A stretch of DNA of 17,618 nt from Thermodesulfovibrionales bacterium (GTDB lineage Bacteria; Nitrospirota; Thermodesulfovibrionia; Thermodesulfovibrionales; SM23-35). Made by a program: the position numbers and the translations under genes. The notes beneath the pieces are model-generated. The model was not told where the DNA came from and made no database searches. It saw only the letters and a list, made by a program, of their open reading frames with translations. Positions within the stretch are counted from its first letter, which is position 1. The number at the start of each line of letters is the position of its first letter. The DNA is taken from positions 1-17,618 of the forward strand of contig JALHSV010000293.1 in assembly GCA_022865525.1 (NCBI GenBank), read 5' to 3'. This document shows positions 7,862 through 15,664 of this stretch, piece by piece.

Positions 7862-8830
7862 ATGGAGTCGGACCTTATTTCGGATTTTAATCTCAGTGCG
7901 GCCACGGTTGCAACAGATAAGAGCATCATTAAAAGACTGGAAGCTGCCGGTATATTTATAGATAAAATAGAACCGGAAGCACTAGGAGGTTTATTAAGGA
8001 GAAATTTTAAGCGAAAGATAGGCGAAAATTCTACAGAACCGTACTCTGACGCGTACATGTCAAATGTGGTGTGTGCAATAAGGCGCCGGGGTAAAAACAG
8101 ATATTCAGAGCAGACGCCCTTTAAGCTCGGTTACAAGCGTAGTAGTTACAACTCCCTGTTGGTCCATCCAAATTCCATACCACACATCCGAACCGTGCAC
8201 GAGTACTTTCTTAATGCACTTTCAAATCTCAAAGGAATGGAGATGTCAACGATTGACATGACAACTGCCGCTCTTGACACCATCATATCGGTCGGCATTG
8301 TTACATCCACACAAATGCGTGCTGGTATGCTAGGCCAGTTGACAATTGCACACCTGGACAGCATACAAAACGGTCGGATTTTGCCAGTGAGGGGCAAAAA
8401 GCAACATATTCCACAAGTAAAGTACATAAATCAGACATTATACAACAGCATGTTGCCGTCTATCTTATCTGCGCTGGCCATCCGGGACCGGTATTTTGAA
8501 GGCAGAGGTAAATCTCGTGATGATGTGGAGGATTTTATAACAACCGGTTACAAAAACTCAACGAGACGCCTAATCCGGTCACATCCGAGCGCAATTGTTA
8601 AAAATATCAGAGAAATATTTGCATTGTTGATTGGCGAGGCTCCGGCAGTCCCGTTGGGGCTCAAAATTTTCCGCACGCTTACCACAACACAACTGCTGTC
8701 ATCTGGGTTTGTTGACGTGGCACAGAGTGTAAATGGGCACGCACACTCCAGCACCACAGTCACAAAATACAACGCTCCGGAAATGAGTAAAGTGATGGAT
8801 GCACTCACAAAGACATATAATGATGACTAA
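7862..8830 (+). CDS. Tyrosine recombinase (VLF-1 / nudivirus integrase-like)
   Basis: This 322-aa protein has a tyrosine-recombinase catalytic domain after an N-terminal region of about 120 residues. Box I Arg is R153 in STQMRAGML, followed by L..LD as in the family. The beta-hairpin lysine is K179 or K180 in RGKKQHI. Box II has R271 in LKIFRTL, but the usual His of HxxR is Lys (K268). The terminal motif is GHAHSSTTVTKY, with H293 or H295 and nucleophile Y303. Length fits VLF-1, the baculovirus/nudivirus protein required for very late expression and for producing mature genomes and capsids. Some naldaviruses also carry separate integrases of the same fold, so no symbol is assigned. The gene follows 38K by 8 nt, consistent with shared expression and a role in genome resolution and packaging. 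AATAAA lies 58 nt after the stop. Confidence 0.85.
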   Translation: MESDLISDFNLSAATVATDKSIIKRLEAAGIFIDKIEPEALGGLLRRNFKRKIGENSTEPYSDAYMSNVVCAIRRRGKNRYSEQTPFKLGYKRSSYNSLLVHPNSIPHIRTVHEYFLNALSNLKGMEMSTIDMTTAALDTIISVGIVTSTQMRAGMLGQLTIAHLDSIQNGRILPVRGKKQHIPQVKYINQTLYNSMLPSILSALAIRDRYFEGRGKSRDDVEDFITTGYKNSTRRLIRSHPSAIVKNIREIFALLIGEAPAVPLGLKIFRTLTTTQLLSSGFVDVAQSVNGHAHSSTTVTKYNAPEMSKVMDALTKTYNDD

Positions 8831-9045
8831 TCCACGATAAATATTCTGTTTTTACAAAACGTTCAATTTCTTCGTAAAGTGTGGTTTAATAAAAAACCGT
8901 GTAATCAGGGATGTGACTCAACGGTACGCAAATTTGTATATAAAATGTTTTTTTATTGTACATTGTCTTATAAAGTCACGTAATATATAAAATCTACGAA
9001 CATGGACATGGTAGTTTTCAATTTTAAAATTGCGAACCAAAGCAT
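8831..9045. other. AT-rich intergenic region with poly(A) signals on both strands
   Basis: This 215-bp gap separates the convergent recombinase and ankyrin-type genes. It holds AATAAA at 8888-8893 for the plus-strand run and TTTATT at 8952-8957 (AATAAA on the minus strand) for the ankyrin-type gene. Two TATATAAAA-like stretches occur near 8938 and 8985. A 65-codon plus-strand frame begins at 9002 but lies mostly antisense to the ankyrin-type gene, and I do not consider it a supported gene. Confidence 0.5.
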
Positions 9046-10146
9046 TCAGCGGCGAAAAGAGTCAAATACGACGCATGCATTCACATATTCCGTTAGCGCT
9101 GACGTTGACGCACACAATTTAGCGATTTTTTGTACGTCATCTGGTGATTTCGTTGCCAAAAAAAGACGAAAACAGTCAATCATACGAGGGGTCGTGTAAT
9201 CAAAAATGAAGTCATCTGTTGAAAACTCGTGTCCGGTTGACAATAAATATGCCATACCTTCTAAGTTACCACACTTAATCACATCTCCTAGTGAATTCTT
9301 GGGAAATTGCCGAAGATGTCCCATACTCGTTTTTGAATATTTAGCGGACTGGCGAATTGCGTCATGGATTAAAAACATGTGTGCAGCTGACGATAAAAAT
9401 GTCATATCTGTTTTTACTTTGGCAGATTTAAGCACAGGATATCGTGTAACAGTGGGTAATTTCCCAATAATTTCCACGTACATTTTTAAATATTTAACAT
9501 CTGATGCTATAACATAAAGCGAAAGGTAGCAGCGGATGTTATTAAAATCGTGAGGACGCGTCAACAGCATGTGCTTGAACACATGTGCAAATGTAGAATC
9601 ACATCCGCTTTTATATGCTGATTCTACCATTTTTGCGGTGTAAACACCACAAACGTCGACACATTCAACTTGCCTTTCTTCGGCAGCGTGGATACCTGAC
9701 ATCTCCCGCAAGGGTGAGTAGAGTGGCCAATATGCACGGCTTATCTCACTACTACTGCACATAGTTCCGTTTGAAAACACTTCGATATCTGCCACATTTG
9801 TCTCGTCCAGTATGTACTGTAGGCACTGCGTTTGACCGGCTTCTGCAGCTGTTATTGCAGCATAGCACATAATCGAATGTTCGCCATATTGAGCAAATAA
9901 CACACGAAGCCCGTCGGTAAATCCATAATCGCCAAAAACGGCACCCAAAGGTTCCGCGTCGACCGTCCAATTTTTCAAATAGTACAAAACAGCACGTGTT
10001 TCTCCATTTTTTAATGCGTACTTTGCAAAGGATGTAAAATCTTTGCATTTGTGAAATAATCCCAAATATGCGCACATAAATGGATAATTATCGCTCAATC
10101 GGTTGCTAATTTCTGCAATAATGTCAAAGTTAAGTGCTGGCTCCAT
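9046..10146 (-). CDS. Ankyrin-type repeat protein (366 aa)
   Basis: This belongs to the same lineage-specific family as the other five ankyrin-type genes here. Its N-terminal module at 6-57 (FDIIAEIS, NYPFMCAYL, FHKCKDF, YALKNGE, AVLYYL) is closest to that of the 404-aa gene at 12229-13443. Ankyrin-like units follow at about 95-113 (AAITAAEAGQTQCLQYIL), then the signature ECVDVCGVYT at 161-170 with a further unit near 175-195. The later half has weaker repeats (CGNLEGMAYLL at 292-302, CFRLFLA at 325-331). The start is supported by a TATA box and CAGT initiator 15 nt before the ATG. Early expression is therefore likely. Molecular target unknown; ankyrin proteins of large DNA viruses usually engage host regulators. 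The N-terminal module faintly resembles an F-box, but not well enough to call. Confidence 0.82.
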   Translation of the reverse strand: MEPALNFDIIAEISNRLSDNYPFMCAYLGLFHKCKDFTSFAKYALKNGETRAVLYYLKNWTVDAEPLGAVFGDYGFTDGLRVLFAQYGEHSIMCYAAITAAEAGQTQCLQYILDETNVADIEVFSNGTMCSSSEISRAYWPLYSPLREMSGIHAAEERQVECVDVCGVYTAKMVESAYKSGCDSTFAHVFKHMLLTRPHDFNNIRCYLSLYVIASDVKYLKMYVEIIGKLPTVTRYPVLKSAKVKTDMTFLSSAAHMFLIHDAIRQSAKYSKTSMGHLRQFPKNSLGDVIKCGNLEGMAYLLSTGHEFSTDDFIFDYTTPRMIDCFRLFLATKSPDDVQKIAKLCASTSALTEYVNACVVFDSFRR

Positions 10147-10158
10147 TTTAAATTTGTG

Positions 10159-10193
10159 ACTGAATAAAAAAATCGAGAGTTGTGTGTTTTATA
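10159..10193 (-). promoter_or_regulatory. Early-type promoter: TATA box + CAGT initiator of the 366-aa ankyrin-type gene
   Basis: On the minus strand TATAAAA (10193-10187) is followed about 32 nt later by CAGT (10162-10159), 13-16 nt before the ATG at 10146. This is the layout of baculovirus early promoters recognised by host RNA polymerase II. The predicted leader is about 15 nt. Confidence 0.7.
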
Positions 10194-10218
10194 GTAAAAA
10201 TTCGAGCTATCTTGCCCT

Positions 10219-10224
10219 TTTATT
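10219..10224 (-). terminator. Poly(A) signal (AATAAA) of the 426-aa gene
   Basis: TTTATT on the plus strand reads AATAAA on the minus strand, about 32 nt past the stop of the gene ending at 10256. Confidence 0.5.
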
Positions 10225-10255
10225 GTGTGTTAGATATGGGCGTTTGTGTGGTGTT

Positions 10256-11536
10256 TTATGCGTCAGTTGAGACAACGGTGCGCTTTTTGCTGTTGACGCC
10301 TGTGTATTTGAAGTGGGTACCAATTCCAAATCCACGTGTCTTCAGGTGAAATACGCATTCGCTGCGAGTGGTCATAATTGCATCAACTTCCGACTTTTTG
10401 ATGGGCGTGACACGGATTGTTGTGTAATCTGTGTCGGCCAGTAGTTGCAGGCGATCGCTCCAGAACCAGTCCTTCATTAATGCATTGGTTTTGACGTCCG
10501 ATACTGAAACAATGTCAAAAATGTACTGCTGTTGTGCGCCAGTGTCCGAGTTTATGTCCACAAATTGGATGCACGAGTAGATATTGCCGTTAAGTTTAAT
10601 CTCGAGTGGCATAAATGCCAACGGTGCAGCCGATTGGTAGTATTCAATGCGGCTCGTGTTGCGCTGCTTAGCTGCAAAGTGCTGCAAATCGAGTGCTTGG
10701 TTAGGTGGCAGCAGCAGATCCCAGTGTGTGAATGTAATTCTCTCCAAAAGTGCAGCGTCACTTGTCATCTGTGCAAATGTGAATGCTACAATCAGCTGTG
10801 TGTGTGCGATTTGATCCTTGAGCTGCTTAAACAGCGTTTCCCAGAGGGGACGTGTTAGCGGCGCCAGGCATGGCTTTATGTTTTGTGTGCATCTGGCAAA
10901 CACCTTCTCGCTTAGCAATTCTGACATGTTCTTCTTGCTATGTTTGCTAATTGCGGTATTTTTGTACAGTAATAATGCGCCAATCTGATCAATCTGAACC
11001 ATAATTTCGGCAATTATTCTGTTTGTAATTTCGCGTTTGGTGTCATCGGCTGCAATTAGCTCCTCAACTGTGGGACCGGCGGTACGGTTCGGATACTCAG
11101 CCGGCTGGTACACAGTCTCAGAAATAGAGACGAGGATTTGGAAAACTGCATCAATAAACTGGTGTTTGTTCTCTGTTGTCTTGTCATTTACTCGCACTAC
11201 AATGGTGCTGTCTGGTGCACACGTATACGTCCCAGTCAACTCGTCCACAGAAAATGGATGCGAGCTGGGTGGGTTGAGCTCTGCGTTATTTGCGTCCTCA
11301 AACGACTCGAGCGGTTCGTTCTCCGGCGGCGTCACAAACACCCGAGTCACTGCGAATTTGTGGATATAAATTCTAAACTCGTTTGCTATTGCTGAGTAGA
11401 TCAATTTCCGGTTCTGTTTGGCCCCACCGCCCAAATTTTGACGATTTTCGTTGTTTTGGATGTAAATTTTCTCGACTGCACCTACGATGTTTGTCTGTAG
11501 TGCACGGTGGAACGGATGTAGCTTGTTAGCGCTCAT
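10256..11536 (-). CDS. Unrecognised protein (426 aa), divergent partner of the 224-aa gene
   Basis: No family recognised. The N-terminal 80 residues are basic (HPFHRAL, GGGAKQNRK). A Pro/Glu-rich linker follows near residues 85-110, then a long helical part and a mixed alpha/beta C-terminal region (about 290-426) ending in a basic tail (NSKKRTVV). There is no signal peptide, membrane segment or cysteine cluster. The open frame extends to an ATG at 11617, but that would run 69 nt into the divergent gene's coding region. Met-28 of that frame, at 11536 (MSANKLHPF), leaves 12 nt between the two starts and is preferred. Base composition resembles the conserved-block genes more than the ankyrin family, and no TATA/CAGT promoter was found, so late expression is a guess. 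Confidence 0.72.
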   Translation of the reverse strand: MSANKLHPFHRALQTNIVGAVEKIYIQNNENRQNLGGGAKQNRKLIYSAIANEFRIYIHKFAVTRVFVTPPENEPLESFEDANNAELNPPSSHPFSVDELTGTYTCAPDSTIVVRVNDKTTENKHQFIDAVFQILVSISETVYQPAEYPNRTAGPTVEELIAADDTKREITNRIIAEIMVQIDQIGALLLYKNTAISKHSKKNMSELLSEKVFARCTQNIKPCLAPLTRPLWETLFKQLKDQIAHTQLIVAFTFAQMTSDAALLERITFTHWDLLLPPNQALDLQHFAAKQRNTSRIEYYQSAAPLAFMPLEIKLNGNIYSCIQFVDINSDTGAQQQYIFDIVSVSDVKTNALMKDWFWSDRLQLLADTDYTTIRVTPIKKSEVDAIMTTRSECVFHLKTRGFGIGTHFKYTGVNSKKRTVVSTDA

Positions 11537-11548
11537 TGTTGCAGTGAA

Positions 11549-12223
11549 ATGGAATGCTTTGATCAAATAGTCAAACAATTGAACGTAATTGGCTGTCCCA
11601 AAACTAATAAGCAGCAAGCGGATGAAATACGAGAAAGTGTGTCGATTCTCACTGAAATGTCACTTTTTTGGATACCACAACGGTCTGATCGGCGATTAAT
11701 ACACTTGCCTCGGCAATATCAGACAAAATATTCAAAATTTGATAAACTTCTGAGATTTGCTGTGTGTCCGATACTTTATGATGAGGAATCTCTGCCGTCA
11801 CTTGCCAACTTCAGTCGTTTCTTCTCACTGATGCTACTCAACGTTTATAAGACGAGTGTACTTGCAGAAATGTGTACATTTCGTCAATTAAAAATCAATT
11901 TCACCGTCAAATGCGTCGAATGGGCAGCTGCAAGCGTCGCCCGGCTCGACAGCTCGCGTTCAATCGTTCGTTTTCTTGTAGCTCTGAAATCTCCGCTACT
12001 CCTCGTCGATGTCTACGCAATTCAGGATCTTTTTCGTATAAACGTGCTACTATACAGTGATTACGAGACTCACTTCCTTCCACACGACACCAGTGACAGC
12101 AATTTCGATCCACTGGTTGTGTTTCGATACAACAGCATGTTTGACATTGAGTTTATCGGGGTTTTCCAGGCTCCCGTCGACTATAGTCAATATTTCGCAG
12201 AAGAGCTCAGATGTTCTTCATAA
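11549..12223 (+). CDS. Unrecognised protein (224 aa), divergent from the 426-aa gene
   Basis: No family recognised. It is mostly helical in residues 1-150 and ends in a strand-rich segment (LLVDVYAIQDLFRINVLLY at 151-169, DPLVVFRY at 187-194, EFIGVF at 201-206). That C-terminal pattern loosely recalls OTU-type protease folds, but no Cys nucleophile motif of that family is visible, so I make no assignment. Its start lies 12 nt from the divergent gene at 11536. Its stop is 5 nt from the convergent stop of the ankyrin-type gene at 12229, so it has essentially no flanking DNA of its own and its promoter must lie inside its neighbour. Confidence 0.7.
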   Translation: MECFDQIVKQLNVIGCPKTNKQQADEIRESVSILTEMSLFWIPQRSDRRLIHLPRQYQTKYSKFDKLLRFAVCPILYDEESLPSLANFSRFFSLMLLNVYKTSVLAEMCTFRQLKINFTVKCVEWAAASVARLDSSRSIVRFLVALKSPLLLVDVYAIQDLFRINVLLYSDYETHFLPHDTSDSNFDPLVVFRYNSMFDIEFIGVFQAPVDYSQYFAEELRCSS

Positions 12224-12228
12224 TATAA

Positions 12229-13443
12229 CTACCTCTTTAAGTGGTCAAACGATTCGCCACTGTAAAAGCTGCATATGTCAACACACTCGTCACGGTACTC
12301 CATTGCGGCTGCGTTTGCTATCTTATAATATTCACGGTGCTCCAGTTTCTGATGAGAAAATAGCAATTCAAGTGTCTTTGGATGATTAAACCTGGCCGCG
12401 TCAATGAAATCTTGTAGAGCAATCGGTTCTTGTTTGACTGTTAGTAAGTAACGCAGGCAATCGTGTTTCTCATAGCACATTGTATAGTACAAAGCCTTAC
12501 TCGACATGTTTTCGTCGCCGGCTACGCTGTACCCTCTGTGCTTTAATAACCACTCAAACAACTCCTTTAAATTCATGCACTCCTCAACGTGGTTTACAAG
12601 GGGCACATGTGGCCACATTAGACAAACTCGAGCGGCATTCAGACGGCCCATATTAAACGCACTTCTCGCACAGTAATGTGCGTGTTCGCGTGTTTTTAAA
12701 CTTTTCACAAACAAACGGAAACACTTCGTTTTCATTGCGCAAAGAAAGTCGAGTAGATCAAATATGGAGCCTTGTTTCATTAAATACCGCATACCTTCTA
12801 CGTTGTCAACTGATGTGACGTACTTTAAAGCGTGCCGTGGAAACATCCCGACCTGTGTCTGCCACACAATCAAAAGTGGCAGTTTTTTGGCCACTTGCTG
12901 CAAATAGCCACTGGCGCACGGGTCATGAACGTGTGGTTTGTATAGCTTTAATGTGTATGAAAATGTGTCGACACATCCGCTTTCCGCTGCAGCACACACA
13001 ACTGCATGGCTCAACACTAATCCATCGCTGCATACTTTGACGCACTCCAAATAACCGCGTCTAGCGGCTTGTTCGCACGCTAAATTTTTACATGCCATTG
13101 ATGTGTCATCACGCCGTTCCAATATGTACCGTAGGCACTCTGCGTGTCCGTTGGCTGCAGCGCTGACAACAGCAAGCTCCGGTATGCTGCCAAATTTATC
13201 GAATATCAGTTGCAATGCGTCCAAATTGCCCAATTCAGCACACTTGTTGGCACTATCTGCAGACGCCATTGGTGAATTTAGCAGATAATACCGTAAAGCT
13301 TGCAGTTCACCGTGTGATACGGCGTACTCAATAAACGCGTCAAAGTCAAGACACTTGTGAAAATTTGCCAGAACTGCGCACATAAGTCCGTAGTTCTCTG
13401 CAGATTTCCTGCTAATTTCCTCGATTACATCAATGTTTGGCAT
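12229..13443 (-). CDS. Ankyrin-type repeat protein (404 aa)
   Basis: This family member has clear ankyrin-like units. The N-terminal module is at 3-55 (NIDVIEEIS, NYGLMCAVL, FHKCLDF, YAVSHGE, ALRYYL). Repeat-type helices follow at 68-84 (CAELGNLDALQLIFDKFG), 94-109 (SAAANGHAECLRYILE) and 123-138 (CEQAARRGYLECVKVC), where the signature is CVKVCSD instead of CGIY. A module LLIVWQTQVGMFP at 190-202 matches the LL.IW....G.FP block of the larger paralogues. C-terminal units include AARFNHPKTLELLFSH at 349-364 and DECVDICSFYSG at 385-396. The ATG at 13443 aligns with the start of the 366-aa paralogue. A TATATA-like box lies about 35-40 nt upstream near 13478-13484; a clean CAGT at the right distance is not present. 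Confidence 0.83.
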   Translation of the reverse strand: MPNIDVIEEISRKSAENYGLMCAVLANFHKCLDFDAFIEYAVSHGELQALRYYLLNSPMASADSANKCAELGNLDALQLIFDKFGSIPELAVVSAAANGHAECLRYILERRDDTSMACKNLACEQAARRGYLECVKVCSDGLVLSHAVVCAAAESGCVDTFSYTLKLYKPHVHDPCASGYLQQVAKKLPLLIVWQTQVGMFPRHALKYVTSVDNVEGMRYLMKQGSIFDLLDFLCAMKTKCFRLFVKSLKTREHAHYCARSAFNMGRLNAARVCLMWPHVPLVNHVEECMNLKELFEWLLKHRGYSVAGDENMSSKALYYTMCYEKHDCLRYLLTVKQEPIALQDFIDAARFNHPKTLELLFSHQKLEHREYYKIANAAAMEYRDECVDICSFYSGESFDHLKR

Positions 13444-13477
13444 CTTGCGTTGTGAGTCAGACTATAGATACTGTAAA
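13444..13477 (-). promoter_or_regulatory. Probable leader of the 404-aa ankyrin-type gene
   Basis: On the minus strand a GTATATATTTT stretch starting near 13484 precedes the gene. About 25-30 nt on lies TGACTCA (plus-strand TGAGTCA, 13453-13459), a perfect AP-1/TRE palindrome at the expected transcription start. The TATA stretch overlaps the degraded plus-strand promoter copy that begins at 13478, so attribution is uncertain. Confidence 0.35.
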
Positions 13478-13576
13478 ATATATACAAAATCGATTGTTTA
13501 CTCAGCTTTTATTCACTCTAGAAGTTAAATCAAGCGACATTTGGCCGTGCGGCAAAATAAAAATAAACAATGTTTA
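13478..13576 (+). pseudogene. Degraded copy of the promoter and 5' end of the 505-aa ankyrin-type gene
   Basis: This stretch aligns with 14099-14200, the promoter and first codons of the intact gene 620 nt downstream. Matches include ATTCACTCTA versus ATTCATTCTA, TCAAGCGACATTTGGCC versus TCAAGCAACATTCGGCC, and AAATAAAAATAAACAATG versus AAATGAAAATAAACAGTG. The start codon is lost: AAGATGGCAACTCAAGC became AAGTTAAATCAAGC. One base is also missing further on, shifting the frame, although PCG..KIN is still legible. After about 13576 the similarity stops and repeat-array DNA follows. I read it as a leftover of an ancestral tandem duplicate, cut by the array. Confidence 0.6.
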
Positions 13577-13616
13577 CCATCTTGTATTGTGGATCAGACT
13601 TGTCATTTGTGTCTGC

Positions 13617-14097
13617 TTTTTTTTATCACATCCTGCTTGGCAAATTTAAGCGCTAAAACGTCGTATCTTATCAATTTCGTGCAAACACTCAGCTTTTTTA
13701 CGTCGCAAATTTGAGCGTTAAAGCGCTGTATCTTATCAATTTCCTGGTGTTTAATGTAAACCTCGAGCTTTTCTATGTCGCAAATTTAAGCGTTAAATCT
13801 TATCAATTTCCTGTTGTTTTTGTGCAAATACTCAACTTTCCTTATCTCGTTATGTTTGCATCAAACAACAGGAAATTGATAAGATATGGCATGGCGTCTT
13901 GTGACTTGGGTTTTTTGTGTAAGATGTGATAAGAAAAGCTGAGTCTTTGCAAGAAAACAACAAAAAATTGATAAGATATGGCATGGCGTCTTGTGACTTG
14001 GGGGTTTTGCGTAGGATGTGATAAGAAAATCTGAGTCTTTGCAAGAAAACAACAGGAAATTGATAAGGCGTCTTATAGGTCAGTCTCTTATGATAAG
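13617..14097. repeat. hr-like inverted array with ten GATAAG/CTTATC sites
   Basis: Left arm: three diverged units beginning GCAAATTTAAGCG or a close variant at 13640, 13705 and 13780. CTTATC occurs at 13667, 13732, 13799 and 13841. Right arm: units beginning AAACAACA at 13863, 13955 and 14047, an exact 92-nt period, with the third unit truncated. GATAAG occurs at 13878, 13928, 13970, 14020, 14062 and 14092. The arms are inverted. A perfect 21-nt inverted repeat (13799-13819 with 13863-13883) flanks a 43-nt centre. TTATCACATCCT (13623-13634) pairs with 14013-14024, and the AAAGCTGAGT box of the right arm reappears inverted near 13680-13700. Baculovirus hr regions, which act as enhancers and candidate origins, are similarly palindrome-rich. 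No gene lies in this stretch. Confidence 0.8.
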
Positions 14098-14098
14098 G

Positions 14099-14126
14099 TA
14101 TATAAAAGCAGGCGCTGTCTTACAGT
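14099..14126 (+). promoter_or_regulatory. Early-type promoter: TATA box + CAGT initiator of the 505-aa ankyrin-type gene
   Basis: TATATAAAAG begins at 14099 and CAGT is at 14123-14126, about 25 nt on and 20-23 nt before the ATG at 14146. The GATA-rich inverted array ends immediately upstream, so it is placed to act as an enhancer of this promoter. Confidence 0.75.
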
Positions 14127-14145
14127 TTCATTCATTCTAAAAAAG

Positions 14146-15663
14146 ATGGCAACTCAAGCAACATTCGGCCCCTGTGGTGAAATGAAAATAAACAGTGAGG
14201 GAAAACGTGAATTTGTGGTGACAATGCGGAAAATTCCGACAAAACGGCCAGCTAATCCAGATCAACTAACATCGTCCAGTCCGAGGAAGCGCAAACTGGT
14301 GCATATAATGCAGGATTTCCACATCGGGAGTACACACAGGGAAGATTTACTGCCCACTTCTCCGTATACCGAAAGTTCATCAGAGATGTATGCAAAGCAA
14401 GGCAGTGTTGGTTTACTTAAGCAGTCGCTGCTGAAATATGGCAAATTATCGTTCAAAGCTCCGGCAATCGCGGCTAAATATGGAAACATCGACTGCTTAA
14501 AATATCTACTGGACATCGGTGCCGCTGATTTCTCCAAACCTAGCATATGGAGTTTGGTGGGTGGAGAGATTACCAACAATCTGATCTGGGACGCTGGTTT
14601 TGACGAATGTTGGGAATCACTTCAGTTTTTAAGTCCCGGTATATCTGACAACGTAAAGCAGGTTGTAAAGTCGAGATTTGTAATTCACGAGGCTGCTAGA
14701 TATGAAGCTGCAAAAGCAGCCGTTGCGGCTGGGCACAATGGATGTATTGACGTTTGTGGCATTTACAATGTTGAAATAGCACTGAGTGCGGCAAAAAGTG
14801 GAAAGATGCCCCTATTCAGACATTTACTTCGCAGATTTAACGATTACCCAAAGGTCGAAGGTGGCAAATCTGTCATTGAAAATGCAGTTGTGATGAATGT
14901 TGAGTGGCTGCGTGCTTGGTTGACATGTGGTAATGTTGTCAGCGAAAACGCCAAATCTTTGGCATGTACTAACAATAGCACCGAGTGTGTGCAGTTTATG
15001 GTCGATCACTATATGGAATTTAAATATCCACAACATATGGCAGCAACCGTAGCCAACTCTACAGCGTGCATTGAAGTGATTGTTGCCAACACGGATCGCC
15101 TTTCCATTTCAAAATCAGACATTTACAAATTTCGCCTTGAATATGCGATGGCTGCTGCTGAACGAGGCTACACTAAAAGCCTTTTAGCTTGGAATATGCC
15201 TGCATCCAATGGAGATGGGGGCATTTACGCAAATTGTGTGACGTTGTCAGCACTTAAAAGATCGCCTCCAGATTATGCGATGTTTAAGCTTCTGATCAAT
15301 AAGTACAATCCGTACAATTGCACAGTTGATGACGATATGCCTGAGATTGGCCACAGGCTAGAGCACGATCCTAAACTTTTGCGTATTTGGTGTACGAGAA
15401 TGCGTCAATTCCGCCGTTACCGTATTGCACACAACGCATGCATTGAAGATGATGTTGATACCCTTATCAACTTAGTGGGCGAGTGTAAATTCAAAGTACA
15501 GCTGTGGTTATTTGAGGAATGCGTCACTCATGGGTCGGTTGATTGTCTTAAAATGTTGTGTCAATTTAAAAGTGTGTTCACACACGACGATTGGTCAAAA
15601 TTAGCAGATACAGCTAAAAAATATGGATATTCTGATTGTGTAGATGTTCTTTTGAATAAATAA
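14146..15663 (+). CDS. Ankyrin-type repeat protein (505 aa) with N-terminal basic NLS-like motif
   Basis: This is the largest ankyrin-type gene here. Residues 1-75 are a polar leader holding PRKRKL (46-51), a good candidate monopartite nuclear localisation signal. Ankyrin-like units follow: AAKYGNIDCLKYLLDIGA at 109-126, AAVAAGHNGCIDVCGIYNVE at 191-210 with the family signature, then AAKSGKMPLFRHLLRRF at 215-231. Residues 236-380 are shared almost throughout with the next gene (VEGGKSVIE, NSTACIE, SPPDY). A conserved block at 386-440 (KYNPYNC.VDDDM, LL.IW, HNACIEDDVDTL) also occurs, more diverged, in the 484-aa gene at the start of the window. The final unit ends KYGYSDCVDVLLNK. It has a TATA/CAGT promoter and an AATAAA overlapping the stop. 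Early expression and nuclear entry are inferred; the target is unknown. Confidence 0.85.
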   Translation: MATQATFGPCGEMKINSEGKREFVVTMRKIPTKRPANPDQLTSSSPRKRKLVHIMQDFHIGSTHREDLLPTSPYTESSSEMYAKQGSVGLLKQSLLKYGKLSFKAPAIAAKYGNIDCLKYLLDIGAADFSKPSIWSLVGGEITNNLIWDAGFDECWESLQFLSPGISDNVKQVVKSRFVIHEAARYEAAKAAVAAGHNGCIDVCGIYNVEIALSAAKSGKMPLFRHLLRRFNDYPKVEGGKSVIENAVVMNVEWLRAWLTCGNVVSENAKSLACTNNSTECVQFMVDHYMEFKYPQHMAATVANSTACIEVIVANTDRLSISKSDIYKFRLEYAMAAAERGYTKSLLAWNMPASNGDGGIYANCVTLSALKRSPPDYAMFKLLINKYNPYNCTVDDDMPEIGHRLEHDPKLLRIWCTRMRQFRRYRIAHNACIEDDVDTLINLVGECKFKVQLWLFEECVTHGSVDCLKMLCQFKSVFTHDDWSKLADTAKKYGYSDCVDVLLNK

Positions 15664-15664
15664 A
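15655..15664 (+). terminator. Poly(A) signals overlapping the stop of the 505-aa gene
   Basis: Two overlapping AATAAA hexamers at 15655-15660 and 15659-15664 span the TAA stop. The same compact end (stop within AATAAA) is seen at the next gene and at the collagen-like gene. Confidence 0.55.

Noticed and set aside
9002..9199. 65-aa plus-strand frame with a TATA-like stretch 18 nt upstream
   Set aside because: It lies mostly antisense to the ankyrin-type gene, the TATA distance is too short, and no feature supports a real protein.
9046..10146. F-box in the N-terminal module of the ankyrin-type proteins
   Set aside because: The spacing and the Leu-Pro start of an F-box are missing; the similarity is limited to a few hydrophobic positions.
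11549..12223. OTU-like cysteine protease
   Set aside because: Only the C-terminal strand pattern resembles the fold; the catalytic Cys motif and His context are not visible.
13711..14052. Short frames on both strands in 13711-14052 (60-72 codons)
   Set aside because: They translate the repeat units and repeat themselves internally; no start context or recognisable protein.
13620..14100. CRISPR array
   Set aside because: Units are inverted, of uneven length on the left, and share sequence in the would-be spacers; no cas genes and a eukaryotic-virus setting.
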